Below are positions 1 through 6,590 of a stretch of DNA of 17,118 nt, in pieces. The notes under the pieces were generated by a model. It saw only the letters and a program-made list of their open reading frames with translations, did not search any database and was not told the origin of the DNA. The stretch is from Ruminococcaceae bacterium UBA7147 (GTDB lineage: Bacteria > Bacillota > Clostridia > Oscillospirales > Acutalibacteraceae): the NCBI GenBank assembly GCA_002491825.1, contig DKWR01000026.1, forward strand, positions 1 to 17,118, read 5' to 3'. The position numbers were made by a program, and so were the translations under genes. Position 1 is the stretch's first letter. Each line of letters opens with the position of its first letter.

Positions 1-23
1 TCTTATTCATTTGCAACAGCCCC
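1..23 (-). repeat. Left-edge terminal repeat, probable tip of an insertion sequence
   Basis: Bases 2-23 are the exact reverse complement of bases 17097-17118 at the other edge. Read outward on the minus strand the repeat starts GGGGCTGTTGCAAA, which resembles terminal inverted repeats of IS6-family elements (IS26 starts GGCACTGTTGCAAA). Identity stops at base 24, so 23 appears to be the outer end of the element and its body would lie to the left of the window. It ends 12 bases after the stop codon of the neighbouring membrane-protein gene. No transposase sequence is visible, so the family is a guess. Confidence 0.6.
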
Positions 24-35
24 AAATAAACACAT

Positions 36-428
36 CTATTTTATATGTATCCGTTCTTTTCTTTTAAGGCCTAAAATTCCTCCGATTCCTCCTGTAATAA
101 GCAAGGCAATAAGTCGAACAAGCGTAAGCAGTGACACTGAATCATCACTTTTTGTAAGTCCTGTTATTGTGATCAGTATAAAAATTGCAAAACCTGTAAT
201 CAAGCCTACCACAAGTCCTGCCGACTTTGTAATTCTGCTGGTAATAAGCCCGCCCGAAAAAGCTCCGACTGAAAGCAAAGCAAGGGTTATATAATCTGTA
301 AGATCTTTTGGCAGCAAACCGCTTGTCATTACAATTGCGGAGAATATGCATGTAAGAATTACCGTTACAAGCAGTCCGCATACTGTTCCGAAAAGTACAG
401 CTTTAATAAGCAATTTTTTGTCGGACAA
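36..428 (-). CDS. TIGR04086-family (DUF3792) integral membrane protein
   Basis: A 130-residue, very hydrophobic protein with about four membrane segments (roughly residues 8-33, 43-62, 68-92 and 102-121) and a short basic C-terminal tail (LKRKERIHIK). Length, four-helix pattern and position next to yajC fit the TIGR04086/DUF3792 family, whose function is unknown. The start is TTG at 428-426; the next in-frame Met is residue 34, inside the first membrane segment. The ribosome binding site GGGGGTG lies seven bases upstream but is part of the 3' arm of a terminator-like hairpin, whose T-run overlaps the start codon. The gene lies 75 bases behind yajC on the same strand and may depend on read-through. 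The family call is from recall of sequence and context. Confidence 0.75.
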   Translation of the reverse strand: MSDKKLLIKAVLFGTVCGLLVTVILTCIFSAIVMTSGLLPKDLTDYITLALLSVGAFSGGLITSRITKSAGLVVGLITGFAIFILITITGLTKSDDSVSLLTLVRLIALLITGGIGGILGLKRKERIHIK

Positions 429-469
429 AAAAACACCCCCGAAAATAATCTGTTAAATTATATTCGGGG
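427..469 (-). terminator. Terminator-like hairpin between yajC and the membrane-protein gene
   Basis: On the minus strand, CCCCGAA (469-463) pairs with TTCGGGG (443-437). The stem can extend by five A-T pairs after one mismatch, leaving a loop of about seven bases. GTG and seven T residues (433-427) follow, as in an intrinsic terminator. The 3' arm and the following GTG are also the Shine-Dalgarno sequence of the next gene, and the last two T residues are the first two bases of its TTG start codon. Confidence 0.65.
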
Positions 470-503
470 AGGTCAATATAAATTCAATATTTATTCTATT
501 TTA

Positions 504-914
504 TCATTTATCGGTTTTTGGCTCAACATCTTCTGATTTTTTCTTGCCGAAAAAGCTTTTCTTTTCAGGCTTCTGTTCAGCAGTAGGCTCCTTTACTGTG
601 TCAACAGTAGAGATGCACCATTTTTTAAATTTCATTTTTACTCTGTCAGAGCCTGTTTCAATGATAATAGCGTCTTCATCGTCTTTAATTGCAACGACTC
701 TGCCCATAATACCGCCGATTGTTGTGATTTCATCGCCGATTTCAAGAGAATTTCTCATCTGAGCTTCTTCTTTTTTTCTTTTTGAATTAGGTCTGATTAA
801 GAAGAAATAGAGAGCGGCAAAAATAGCAGCATAAATTACTATCATTAAAATCATACTCATACTGTTGTTTCCACCGCCGTTGCCTTCTGCAAGGATGGGT
901 AAAAAGTTTGTCAT
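504..914 (-). CDS. yajC: YajC, accessory subunit of the Sec translocon
   Basis: YajC is a single-span inner-membrane protein that associates with SecDF and SecYEG. From the chosen start it has 136 residues: a short Gly/Asn-rich N-terminus, one membrane helix (about residues 20-40) ending in the family signature FFLIRPNSKRKKE, and a cytoplasmic domain with SLEIGDEITTIGGIMGRVV. The C-terminus is a long charged Lys/Glu tail. Two Met codons lie further upstream in frame (932 and 923). I chose the ATG at 914 because an AAAGGA sits nine bases before it and overlaps the first ATG. It lies downstream of tgt, a common neighbour of yajC in bacteria, but has its own promoter. Confidence 0.9.
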   Translation of the reverse strand: MTNFLPILAEGNGGGNNSMSMILMIVIYAAIFAALYFFLIRPNSKRKKEEAQMRNSLEIGDEITTIGGIMGRVVAIKDDEDAIIIETGSDRVKMKFKKWCISTVDTVKEPTAEQKPEKKSFFGKKKSEDVEPKTDK

Positions 915-943
915 ATTCTTCATTCCTTTCATACAATATATTG

Positions 944-972
944 ATTATATCAGTTTTGAATATCGGTTGCAA
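944..972 (-). promoter_or_regulatory. Sigma-A-type promoter of yajC
   Basis: On the minus strand TTGCAA (972-967) and TATAAT (949-944) are separated by exactly 17 bases. This lies between the tgt stop codon and the yajC start. yajC can therefore be transcribed separately from queA-tgt, and the leader would be about 25 bases. Confidence 0.7.
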
Positions 973-1005
973 GTTTTTTCAGGAAATTTTCAAATTAAAT
1001 TTCCA

Positions 1006-2136
1006 TTAAATTCTTACTCCGAGTATATTTTTGTATTTTTCGTAAAACTCTGTAAATGTGCCGTTGTCAAGCTGCTCTCTTATAACTTCCATTAAATTAT
1101 TGTAAAAATACAAGTTATGAAGCACAGCAAGGCGCATACCGAGCATCTCACCGCTTTTTAGAAGATGTCTTATATATGCTCTTGAAAAATTTTGGCAAAC
1201 AGGACAGTCGCAGCTTTCGTCAATCGGACTTTCGTCTGTTTCATACTTTGCATTATTAAGATTTCTGACGCCCTGCCAGGTGAAAAGCTGACCGTGCCTT
1301 GCATTTCTGCTCGGCATAACGCAGTCGAACAAATCAACACCTCTTGCAACGCTTTCAAGAATATTAACAGGAGTGCCGACACCCATAAGGTAACGTATTT
1401 TATCAGCATGAGCAAACGGCTCAACAGTTTCTATAATTTCATACATTGTTTCAGCAGGTTCACCGACGGCAAGTCCTCCTATTGCGTAACCATCAAGGTT
1501 TAAATCTGCGATTTCTTTCATATGCTCAACTCGTAAATCCTTGAAAATTCCGCCCTGATTTATTGCAAAAAGCATCTGCTGTTTGTTAATCGTACCGTCA
1601 AGACTGTTAAGCCTATCCATTTCGGCAATACATCTTTTAAGCCACCTTGTTGTGCGGTGAACGCTTTCTTTTGTGTAGTCGTACGGAGACGGATTTTCAA
1701 CACATTCGTCAAACGCCATAGCGATAGTCGAGCCGAGATTTGACTGTATTCTCATACTTTCTTCGGGACCCATAAAAATTTTTCTACCGTCAATGTGGGA
1801 ATTAAAATATACGCCTTCTTCTTTTATGTTGCGGAGCTTGGCGAGCGAGAAAACCTGAAAACCGCCGCTGTCGGTAAGGATAGGACCATCCCAGCGTGTA
1901 AATTTATGAAGTCCTCCGAGCTGCTTTACCTTGTCATCACCCGGTCTTAAATGCAGATGATATGTGTTGCAAAGCTGTACCTGACATTTTATATTTTTTA
2001 AATCAAGAGCAGAAACGGCACCCTTGATTGCACCGCAGGTTGCAACATTCATAAATGCAGGAGTCTGAATTGTCCCGTGAGGAGTTGAAAATTCACCTCT
2101 TCGTGCGTTTCCTTCTTTTTTTATAAGCTTAAACAT
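1006..2136 (-). CDS. tgt: tRNA-guanine transglycosylase
   Basis: Tgt swaps guanine-34 of GUN-anticodon tRNAs for preQ1 in the queuosine pathway. The 376-residue protein is full length for the bacterial family. Visible hallmarks are LTDSGGFQVFSL (88-98, Asp89), AFDEC with Asp143 for base recognition, GGLAVGE (220-226), the nucleophile Asp271 in LFDCVMPSR, and the zinc ligands Cys309, Cys311, Cys314 and His340. AGGAGG lies a few bases before the ATG, inside the end of the upstream gene. It follows queA by eight bases, so the two are co-transcribed and act in consecutive steps. No preQ1 synthesis genes are in the window. Identification is secure. Confidence 0.97.
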   Translation of the reverse strand: MFKLIKKEGNARRGEFSTPHGTIQTPAFMNVATCGAIKGAVSALDLKNIKCQVQLCNTYHLHLRPGDDKVKQLGGLHKFTRWDGPILTDSGGFQVFSLAKLRNIKEEGVYFNSHIDGRKIFMGPEESMRIQSNLGSTIAMAFDECVENPSPYDYTKESVHRTTRWLKRCIAEMDRLNSLDGTINKQQMLFAINQGGIFKDLRVEHMKEIADLNLDGYAIGGLAVGEPAETMYEIIETVEPFAHADKIRYLMGVGTPVNILESVARGVDLFDCVMPSRNARHGQLFTWQGVRNLNNAKYETDESPIDESCDCPVCQNFSRAYIRHLLKSGEMLGMRLAVLHNLYFYNNLMEVIREQLDNGTFTEFYEKYKNILGVRI

Positions 2137-2144
2137 ATGTCCTC

Positions 2145-3170
2145 CTATAAAATGAACATTGCGTCACCGAACGAGAAAAATCTGTACTTTTCTTCAACGG
2201 CAACCTTATATGCATTCATAATGTTGTCATAGCCTGCAAAGGCAGAAACAAGCATAATAAGCGTGCTTTCGGGCAAGTGGAAGTTAGTGATAAGGCCGTC
2301 AAGTACCTTGAACTCGTATCCCGGATAGATAAAAATATCGGTAAAGCCGTCGCAGGGCTTGATTTCGCCGTAAAAGCTTGCCACGCTTTCAAGTGTACGG
2401 CAGGATGTTGTGCCGACTGCAATAACTCTTTTACCGTTCTTTTTTGTTTCATTAATCAGCCTTGCAGTTTCTTCGGGAATTTCGTAATGTTCGCTGTGCA
2501 TTTTGTGCTTTGTAACATCATCAACCTTGACAGGTCTGAACGTACCCAGACCTACGTGAAGCGTTACATATGCAATATTAATTCCCTTTGCTTTAATTTT
2601 CTCCATAAGCTCGTTAGTAAAGTGTAGTCCTGCTGTTGGTGCGGCCGCAGAGCCTAATTCGTGACTGTAAACAGTCTGATACCTTTCCTTATCTTTCAGC
2701 TCCTCGGTAATATAGGGAGGGAGGGGCATCTGACCGATTCTGTCAAGAGCGGAGAAGAAATTATCCTCACACTCAAATTCAACAATTCTGTTGCCGTCGT
2801 CCTTAACTTCAACAACCGTAGCAGTCATTATTCCGTCGCCAAAGATGAATTTTGCACCCGCTCGTGCCTTTTTGCCCGGCTTGCAAAGCGTTTCCCACTT
2901 ATTTCCGCTGATTTGTTTTAAGAGCAAAAACTCAACCCTTGCACCCGTTTCGTCCTTGATTCCGAAAATTCTTGCAGGCAGTACTCTTGAATCGTTGCAC
3001 ACAAGTAAATCACCGGGATTCAGATAATCAATTATGTCGTGAAAATGCTTGTGCTCAATATTTCCACTTTCCCGTCCGAGAACAAGAAGTCTTGAGCTGT
3101 CCCTCGGCTCAAGCGGAGTCTGTGCAATAAGCTCTTTTGGTAAATCGTAGTAAAAGTCGCTTGTTTTCAT
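2145..3170 (-). CDS. queA: S-adenosylmethionine:tRNA ribosyltransferase-isomerase
   Basis: QueA transfers and rearranges the ribosyl group of S-adenosylmethionine onto preQ1-modified tRNA to give epoxyqueuosine, the step after Tgt. The protein has 341 residues, normal for the family. Family motifs are FYYDLPKELIAQTPLEPRD (6-24), VCNDSRVLPAR (57-67), GSAAAPTAGLHFT (173-185), HVGLGTF (205-211) and NFHLPESTL (296-304). GAGGAT precedes the ATG by a few bases. It is the first gene of the queA-tgt pair and is divergent from asd across a 209-base spacer. I could not pick a convincing promoter for it; TTGTCA copies and AT-rich blocks are present without a good 17-base spacing. Confidence 0.97.
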   Translation of the reverse strand: MKTSDFYYDLPKELIAQTPLEPRDSSRLLVLGRESGNIEHKHFHDIIDYLNPGDLLVCNDSRVLPARIFGIKDETGARVEFLLLKQISGNKWETLCKPGKKARAGAKFIFGDGIMTATVVEVKDDGNRIVEFECEDNFFSALDRIGQMPLPPYITEELKDKERYQTVYSHELGSAAAPTAGLHFTNELMEKIKAKGINIAYVTLHVGLGTFRPVKVDDVTKHKMHSEHYEIPEETARLINETKKNGKRVIAVGTTSCRTLESVASFYGEIKPCDGFTDIFIYPGYEFKVLDGLITNFHLPESTLIMLVSAFAGYDNIMNAYKVAVEEKYRFFSFGDAMFIL

Positions 3171-3221
3171 TATATCCTCACTTCGTATAATAAATTTATT
3201 AAATTGATAGCAGTAAAATAA

Positions 3222-3250
3222 TTGACAATGACAATGTAAAATGGTATATT
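3222..3250 (+). promoter_or_regulatory. Sigma-A promoter of asd-dapA-dapB
   Basis: A consensus TTGACA (3222-3227) and TATATT (3245-3250) are separated by 17 bases. The -35 box is part of a short tandem TGACAA repeat. Transcription would start near 3257, giving a leader of about 120 bases before asd. Confidence 0.75.
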
Positions 3251-3256
3251 ATAATT

Positions 3257-3379
3257 TAATAATAGGTAGTGTGGCTGTTCGTTTGATACGGTGTTTTTAA
3301 CACACTGTTTCTATAATATAATATTTATTCGAATAAGGCAACTGCTTTTTTAAAATTTGTTTAATTCGGAGGAATTATT
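3257..3379 (+). other. Leader region of asd, possibly structured
   Basis: About 120 untranslated bases. AGTGTG (3268-3273) can pair with CACACT (3301-3306), and GTGTT (3291-3295) can pair with AACAC (3299-3303); these share bases and exclude each other. A 12-bp perfect palindrome TTATTCGAATAA spans 3325-3336, just after two overlapping TATAAT-like boxes (3312-3317 and 3317-3322) that might be a second promoter without a good -35. A weak stem with a T-run lies at 3335-3351. I could not match it to a lysine riboswitch, which is usually longer, or to a T-box. Confidence 0.3.
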
Positions 3380-4465
3380 GTGAAGAAGTACAAAGTTGGT
3401 ATTATCGGAGCTACGGGTATGGTAGGTCAGCGTTTTGCGCTGTTACTTGAAAATCATCCGTGGTTTGAGGTTACTGCACTTGCCGCAAGCGCAAGAAGCG
3501 CAGGCAAAACATATGGAGAAACTGTCGAGGGCAGATGGCATATGACTGCAGAACTTCCCGAAAAATATAAAGATATGGTTATTCTCAACGCTGAAAATGT
3601 AGAAGAGGTTGCTTCAAAGGTTGACTTCTGCTTCTGCGCTGTAAATATGAAAAAAGACGAAATCAGAGCACTTGAGGAAAAATATGCAAAAGCCGAGTGC
3701 CCTATTGTTTCAAATAACTCTGCACACCGTTTCACAGAGGACGTACCTATGGTAATCCCTGAAATCAACGCAGACCATATTAAAATCATTGAAGCACAGA
3801 GAAAACGCCTTGGAACAAAAAGAGGATTTGTTGCAGTTAAGTCAAACTGTTCACTCCAGAGCTACGTTCCTGCAATCAACCCCTTAAAGGAGCTTGGCGT
3901 TAACAAGGTGCTTGCCTGCACATATCAGGCAATCTCCGGTGCAGGTAAAACATTCAATACTTGGCCTGAAATGATTGATAACGTAATCCCGTACATCGGC
4001 GGCGAGGAAGAGAAATCCGAAAAAGAGCCGCTTAAAATCTGGGGACATATCGAGGGCGACAAAATCGTCAACACAGATGACATTGCAATTACATCACAGT
4101 GTATACGTGTACCTGTTTCCGACGGTCACACAGCCGCTGTATTTATGTCCTTCAAAGACGGCGTAAAGAAACCTTCTGTTGACGAGATTATCAATATCTG
4201 GGAAAATTATAAAGACAGAGCACAGGAACTTGAGCTTCCCAGTGCTCCCAAACAGTTCTTACATTACTTCACTGAGCCTGACCGTCCTCAGATTAAGTCG
4301 GAGAGAAATCTTGAAAACGGTATGGCTGTGTCTGTGGGCAGACTCAGAGAAGATACACAGTACGATTATAAATTTGTATGTATGTCACACAACACATTAA
4401 GAGGCGCGGCAGGCGGTGCGGTTCTTCTTGCCGAGCTTCTGTGTGCAGAAGGCTACATGGACTAA
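3380..4465 (+). CDS. asd: Aspartate-semialdehyde dehydrogenase, archaeal/fungal-type
   Basis: Asd reduces aspartyl-4-phosphate to aspartate semialdehyde with NADPH, feeding lysine/diaminopimelate, threonine and methionine synthesis. The 361-residue protein has a nucleotide-binding N-terminus (GATGMVGQR, 10-18), catalytic Cys157 in KSNCSLQ, the SGAGKTFNTWPEMIDN segment (186-201) and a catalytic-site His250 in RVPVSDGHTAAVF. The SNCS context and the EEEKSEKEPLKIWG stretch are those of the archaeal/fungal branch (TIGR00978), not the usual bacterial branch. The start is GTG at 3380, with GGAGGA six bases upstream. It is the first gene of asd-dapA-dapB, 15 bases ahead of dapA. No aspartokinase gene is present here. 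Confidence 0.95.
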   Translation: MKKYKVGIIGATGMVGQRFALLLENHPWFEVTALAASARSAGKTYGETVEGRWHMTAELPEKYKDMVILNAENVEEVASKVDFCFCAVNMKKDEIRALEEKYAKAECPIVSNNSAHRFTEDVPMVIPEINADHIKIIEAQRKRLGTKRGFVAVKSNCSLQSYVPAINPLKELGVNKVLACTYQAISGAGKTFNTWPEMIDNVIPYIGGEEEKSEKEPLKIWGHIEGDKIVNTDDIAITSQCIRVPVSDGHTAAVFMSFKDGVKKPSVDEIINIWENYKDRAQELELPSAPKQFLHYFTEPDRPQIKSERNLENGMAVSVGRLREDTQYDYKFVCMSHNTLRGAAGGAVLLAELLCAEGYMD

Positions 4466-4480
4466 TTATGGAGGTAAACT

Positions 4481-5389
4481 ATGGCTAACCACATTTTCAC
4501 CGGTTCAGGCGTTGCTATCATTACGCCTATGAATTCTGACGGAAGCGTAAACTATGACGTTCTCGGACAACTTCTTGAATTTCATGTTGAAAACGGTACT
4601 GACGCTATCATTGCCTGCGGTACTACGGGTGAAGCGGCTACTCTTTCTGAAAAGGAGCATTGTGAGGTACTTTCCTTTGTAGCCGAAAAGATTAACGGAA
4701 GAATCCCTGTTATTGCTGGTACAGGAAGCAACGACACTTCAACGGCAGTTATGCTTTCAAAGTCAGCACAGAAGACGGGAGCAGACGCACTTCTGTGTGT
4801 AACTCCCTACTACAATAAAACTTCACAGACAGGTCTTATTAAGCATTTTAATGTAATTGCAGATTCTGTTGATTTGCCGATTATTCTTTATAATGTTCCT
4901 TCAAGAACAGGCTGTAATATTCAGCCAAAGACCTATCAGGAGCTTTGCAAGCACGAGAGAATTGTTGCGGCAAAGGAAGCAAGCGGAAACATTTCACAGG
5001 TTGCATTAATCCGTTCGCTTTGCGGTGATAAGCTTGACATCTATTCAGGTAACGATGACCAGACTGTTCCGTTTATGTCACTCGGAGCACTCGGCGTAAT
5101 TTCTGTTTTTGCGAACATTTGTCCTGCCGAGATGCACAAAATCTGTCAGCTCTGCCTTGAAAATAACTTTGCAGAGGCACAGAAGCTTCATTTCCATTAT
5201 CTTGAGCTTATGAACGTATTGTTCAGCGACGTTAACCCGATTCCGATTAAGACTGCAATGAATCTTTTCGGATATGACGCAGGCGAGTGCAGATTACCGC
5301 TTGTTCCTATGAGCGTATCAGGTTATCACGACCTCAAGGATTGTCTTGCAAAGTATGATTTACTCGGTAAGCACGTTAATGTTAATTGA
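4481..5389 (+). CDS. dapA: 4-hydroxy-tetrahydrodipicolinate synthase
   Basis: DapA condenses pyruvate with aspartate semialdehyde, the product of the gene before it, in the committed step to diaminopimelate and lysine. The 302-residue TIM-barrel protein carries GTTGE (47-51, Thr48/Thr49), the Schiff-base Lys165 in AAKEASGN, Tyr137 in ILYNVPSRTG, and Arg142. All catalytic residues expected for a true DapA are present, which argues against another member of the N-acetylneuraminate lyase superfamily. GGAGG precedes the ATG at normal spacing. It is followed by a hairpin and then dapB. Confidence 0.96.
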   Translation: MANHIFTGSGVAIITPMNSDGSVNYDVLGQLLEFHVENGTDAIIACGTTGEAATLSEKEHCEVLSFVAEKINGRIPVIAGTGSNDTSTAVMLSKSAQKTGADALLCVTPYYNKTSQTGLIKHFNVIADSVDLPIILYNVPSRTGCNIQPKTYQELCKHERIVAAKEASGNISQVALIRSLCGDKLDIYSGNDDQTVPFMSLGALGVISVFANICPAEMHKICQLCLENNFAEAQKLHFHYLELMNVLFSDVNPIPIKTAMNLFGYDAGECRLPLVPMSVSGYHDLKDCLAKYDLLGKHVNVN

Positions 5390-5410
5390 TTATTGAATTT
5401 CTAAACTTGT

Positions 5411-5437
5411 AATACCGCACGCTTTTTGTGCGGTATT
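5411..5437 (+). other. Perfect 10-bp hairpin between dapA and dapB
   Basis: AATACCGCAC (5411-5420) pairs with GTGCGGTATT (5428-5437) around a seven-base loop GCTTTTT. Only GCTTTAC follows, so the run of T needed for efficient termination is poor. It may act as a partial terminator or RNA-stability element that lowers dapB output relative to asd-dapA. The dapB ribosome binding site starts about 12 bases further on and is not in the stem. Confidence 0.6.
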
Positions 5438-5461
5438 GCTTTACATAAAGGGGAAGTAAAA

Positions 5462-6226
5462 ATGGTAAATATAGGAATTGTCGGATGTAACGGCAAAATG
5501 GGACATTTTGTAGCAGAAGCTGTAGCACAGAATCCCGAAACAAAAGCACTTTTCGGAGTAGATGCTTTCGGAGAGAGCGATTATGATTTTACTGTTTTCA
5601 AGAATTTCAGCGAGATTAAAGAAAAGCCCGATGCAATTATAGACTTTTCAAATCCTGCTGTTCTTGACGATATGCTTGATTATGCTGTTGAAAATTTAGT
5701 GCCCTGCGTAATATGTACTACAGGCTATTCAGCAGAGCAGGTTGAAAAAATTAAGTCAGCTTCTGAGAAAATTGCAGTTTTTTATTCGGGAAATATGTCG
5801 CTTGGTATAAATCTTCTTATTGAGCTTACAAAAGAAGCTGCGAAGGTGCTTGGCAACAGCTTTGATATTGAAATTGTTGAAAAGCATCATAACTTAAAAG
5901 TAGACGCTCCGAGCGGAACTGCGCTTATGATAGCTGACGGCATCTCTGATGTTCTTAACGAAGAACCGCAGTATGTTTATGACAGACATTCCTACAGAAA
6001 GAAGCGTTCAAAGAATGAAATCGGTATTCATTCGGTAAGAGGCGGCACAATCGTCGGAGAACACGAGGTTATTTTTGCCGGTCACGACGAGGTAATCACT
6101 GTATCACATCAGGCGCAGTCAAAAGAAGTTTTTGCTGTTGGCGCAGTTAATGCTGCTGCTTTCCTCGCTTCTCAAAAGGCGGGAATGTACAATATGGGAA
6201 ATCTTTTAAGCGACAAAATGGGTTAA
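5462..6226 (+). CDS. dapB: 4-hydroxy-tetrahydrodipicolinate reductase
   Basis: DapB reduces the DapA product with NAD(P)H to tetrahydrodipicolinate. From the chosen ATG the protein has 254 residues. It has the Rossmann motif GCNGKMG (8-14), CTTGYS (85-90), the signature EKHHNLKVDAPSGTAL (140-155, with His142/His143 and Lys146), and RGGTIVGEH (193-201). An in-frame start 36 bases earlier would place the N-terminus inside the upstream hairpin; AAGGGGAA just before 5462 decides for the later ATG. The next steps of the pathway are not encoded here. The gene ends with a strong terminator. Confidence 0.96.
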   Translation: MVNIGIVGCNGKMGHFVAEAVAQNPETKALFGVDAFGESDYDFTVFKNFSEIKEKPDAIIDFSNPAVLDDMLDYAVENLVPCVICTTGYSAEQVEKIKSASEKIAVFYSGNMSLGINLLIELTKEAAKVLGNSFDIEIVEKHHNLKVDAPSGTALMIADGISDVLNEEPQYVYDRHSYRKKRSKNEIGIHSVRGGTIVGEHEVIFAGHDEVITVSHQAQSKEVFAVGAVNAAAFLASQKAGMYNMGNLLSDKMG

Positions 6227-6261
6227 TGTATAAGCCACTTGTGCGGTGGTGGATTAACTTG

Positions 6262-6285
6262 GCGGCACGGTTTTGCCGCTTTTTT
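6262..6285 (+). terminator. Intrinsic terminator of asd-dapA-dapB
   Basis: GCGGCA (6262-6267), a six-base loop CGGTTT, TGCCGC (6274-6279) and then six T residues (6280-6285). This is a GC-rich stem plus T-run in the textbook layout, 36 bases after the dapB stop codon. Confidence 0.85.
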
Positions 6286-6314
6286 GTACCACTCTTATGT
6301 TATTTTTCATAGTA

Positions 6315-6341
6315 TATAATAAAAAGCATAATATATTATGC
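6315..6341 (+). promoter_or_regulatory. -10 box with adjoining 16-bp palindrome, possible operator
   Basis: A TATAAT (6315-6320) is followed five bases later by the perfect palindrome GCATAATATATTATGC (6326-6341), which would cover the transcription start. No good -35 lies at 17 bases (CTCTTA at 6292-6297), so the promoter may need an activator. A dyad on the start site is a usual place for a repressor, but AT-rich palindromes can arise by chance. Confidence 0.4.
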
Positions 6342-6362
6342 ATATATCAAAGGTGAAAAATA

Positions 6363-6590
6363 ATGGAAAATAACTTAATAATGTTTAACTCGGTAACACT
6401 TGCTATGAGAGCAAGAGATATTTTAGGAATTAACAATGTATTCAGCAGACTTATAAGAACTCCGATGAATCTAAAAAACAGATCCTGCGGATACAGCCTT
6501 TTAGTAAATAGCGATTTCGAAAAAGCAGTTGAAATTCTTTCAAGGAACGGTATAGCCTATATAGGAACGGCTGCCGTTGATGCAGAATGA
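6363..6590 (+). CDS. DUF3343 family, putative Se/S carrier-like protein
   Basis: A 75-residue protein of the DUF3343 type, described in databases as Se/S carrier-like. It has the family layout: an N-terminal beta strand and helix (LIMFNSVTLAMRARDIL), then a Pro and a SCG motif (PMNLKNRSCGYSLLV, Cys42), then a second helix (FEKAVEILSRNGI). The single Cys42 is the likely sulfur or selenium attachment site, by family inference. AAAGGTGA precedes the ATG at good spacing. Its stop overlaps the start of the desulfurase-like gene (ATGA), so translation is coupled and the two probably work together. The usual selenium partners (selD, yedF-like) are not in the window. Confidence 0.8.
   Translation: MENNLIMFNSVTLAMRARDILGINNVFSRLIRTPMNLKNRSCGYSLLVNSDFEKAVEILSRNGIAYIGTAAVDAE

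Noticed and set aside
3257..3379. Lysine riboswitch or T-box in front of asd.
   Set aside because: The leader is shorter than a normal lysine riboswitch and I cannot find its conserved segments or a T-box core sequence; kept only as an unassigned leader.
5426..5461. Twelve extra N-terminal residues for dapB.
   Set aside because: They would start inside the hairpin, and the ribosome binding site and Rossmann motif fit the ATG at 5462.
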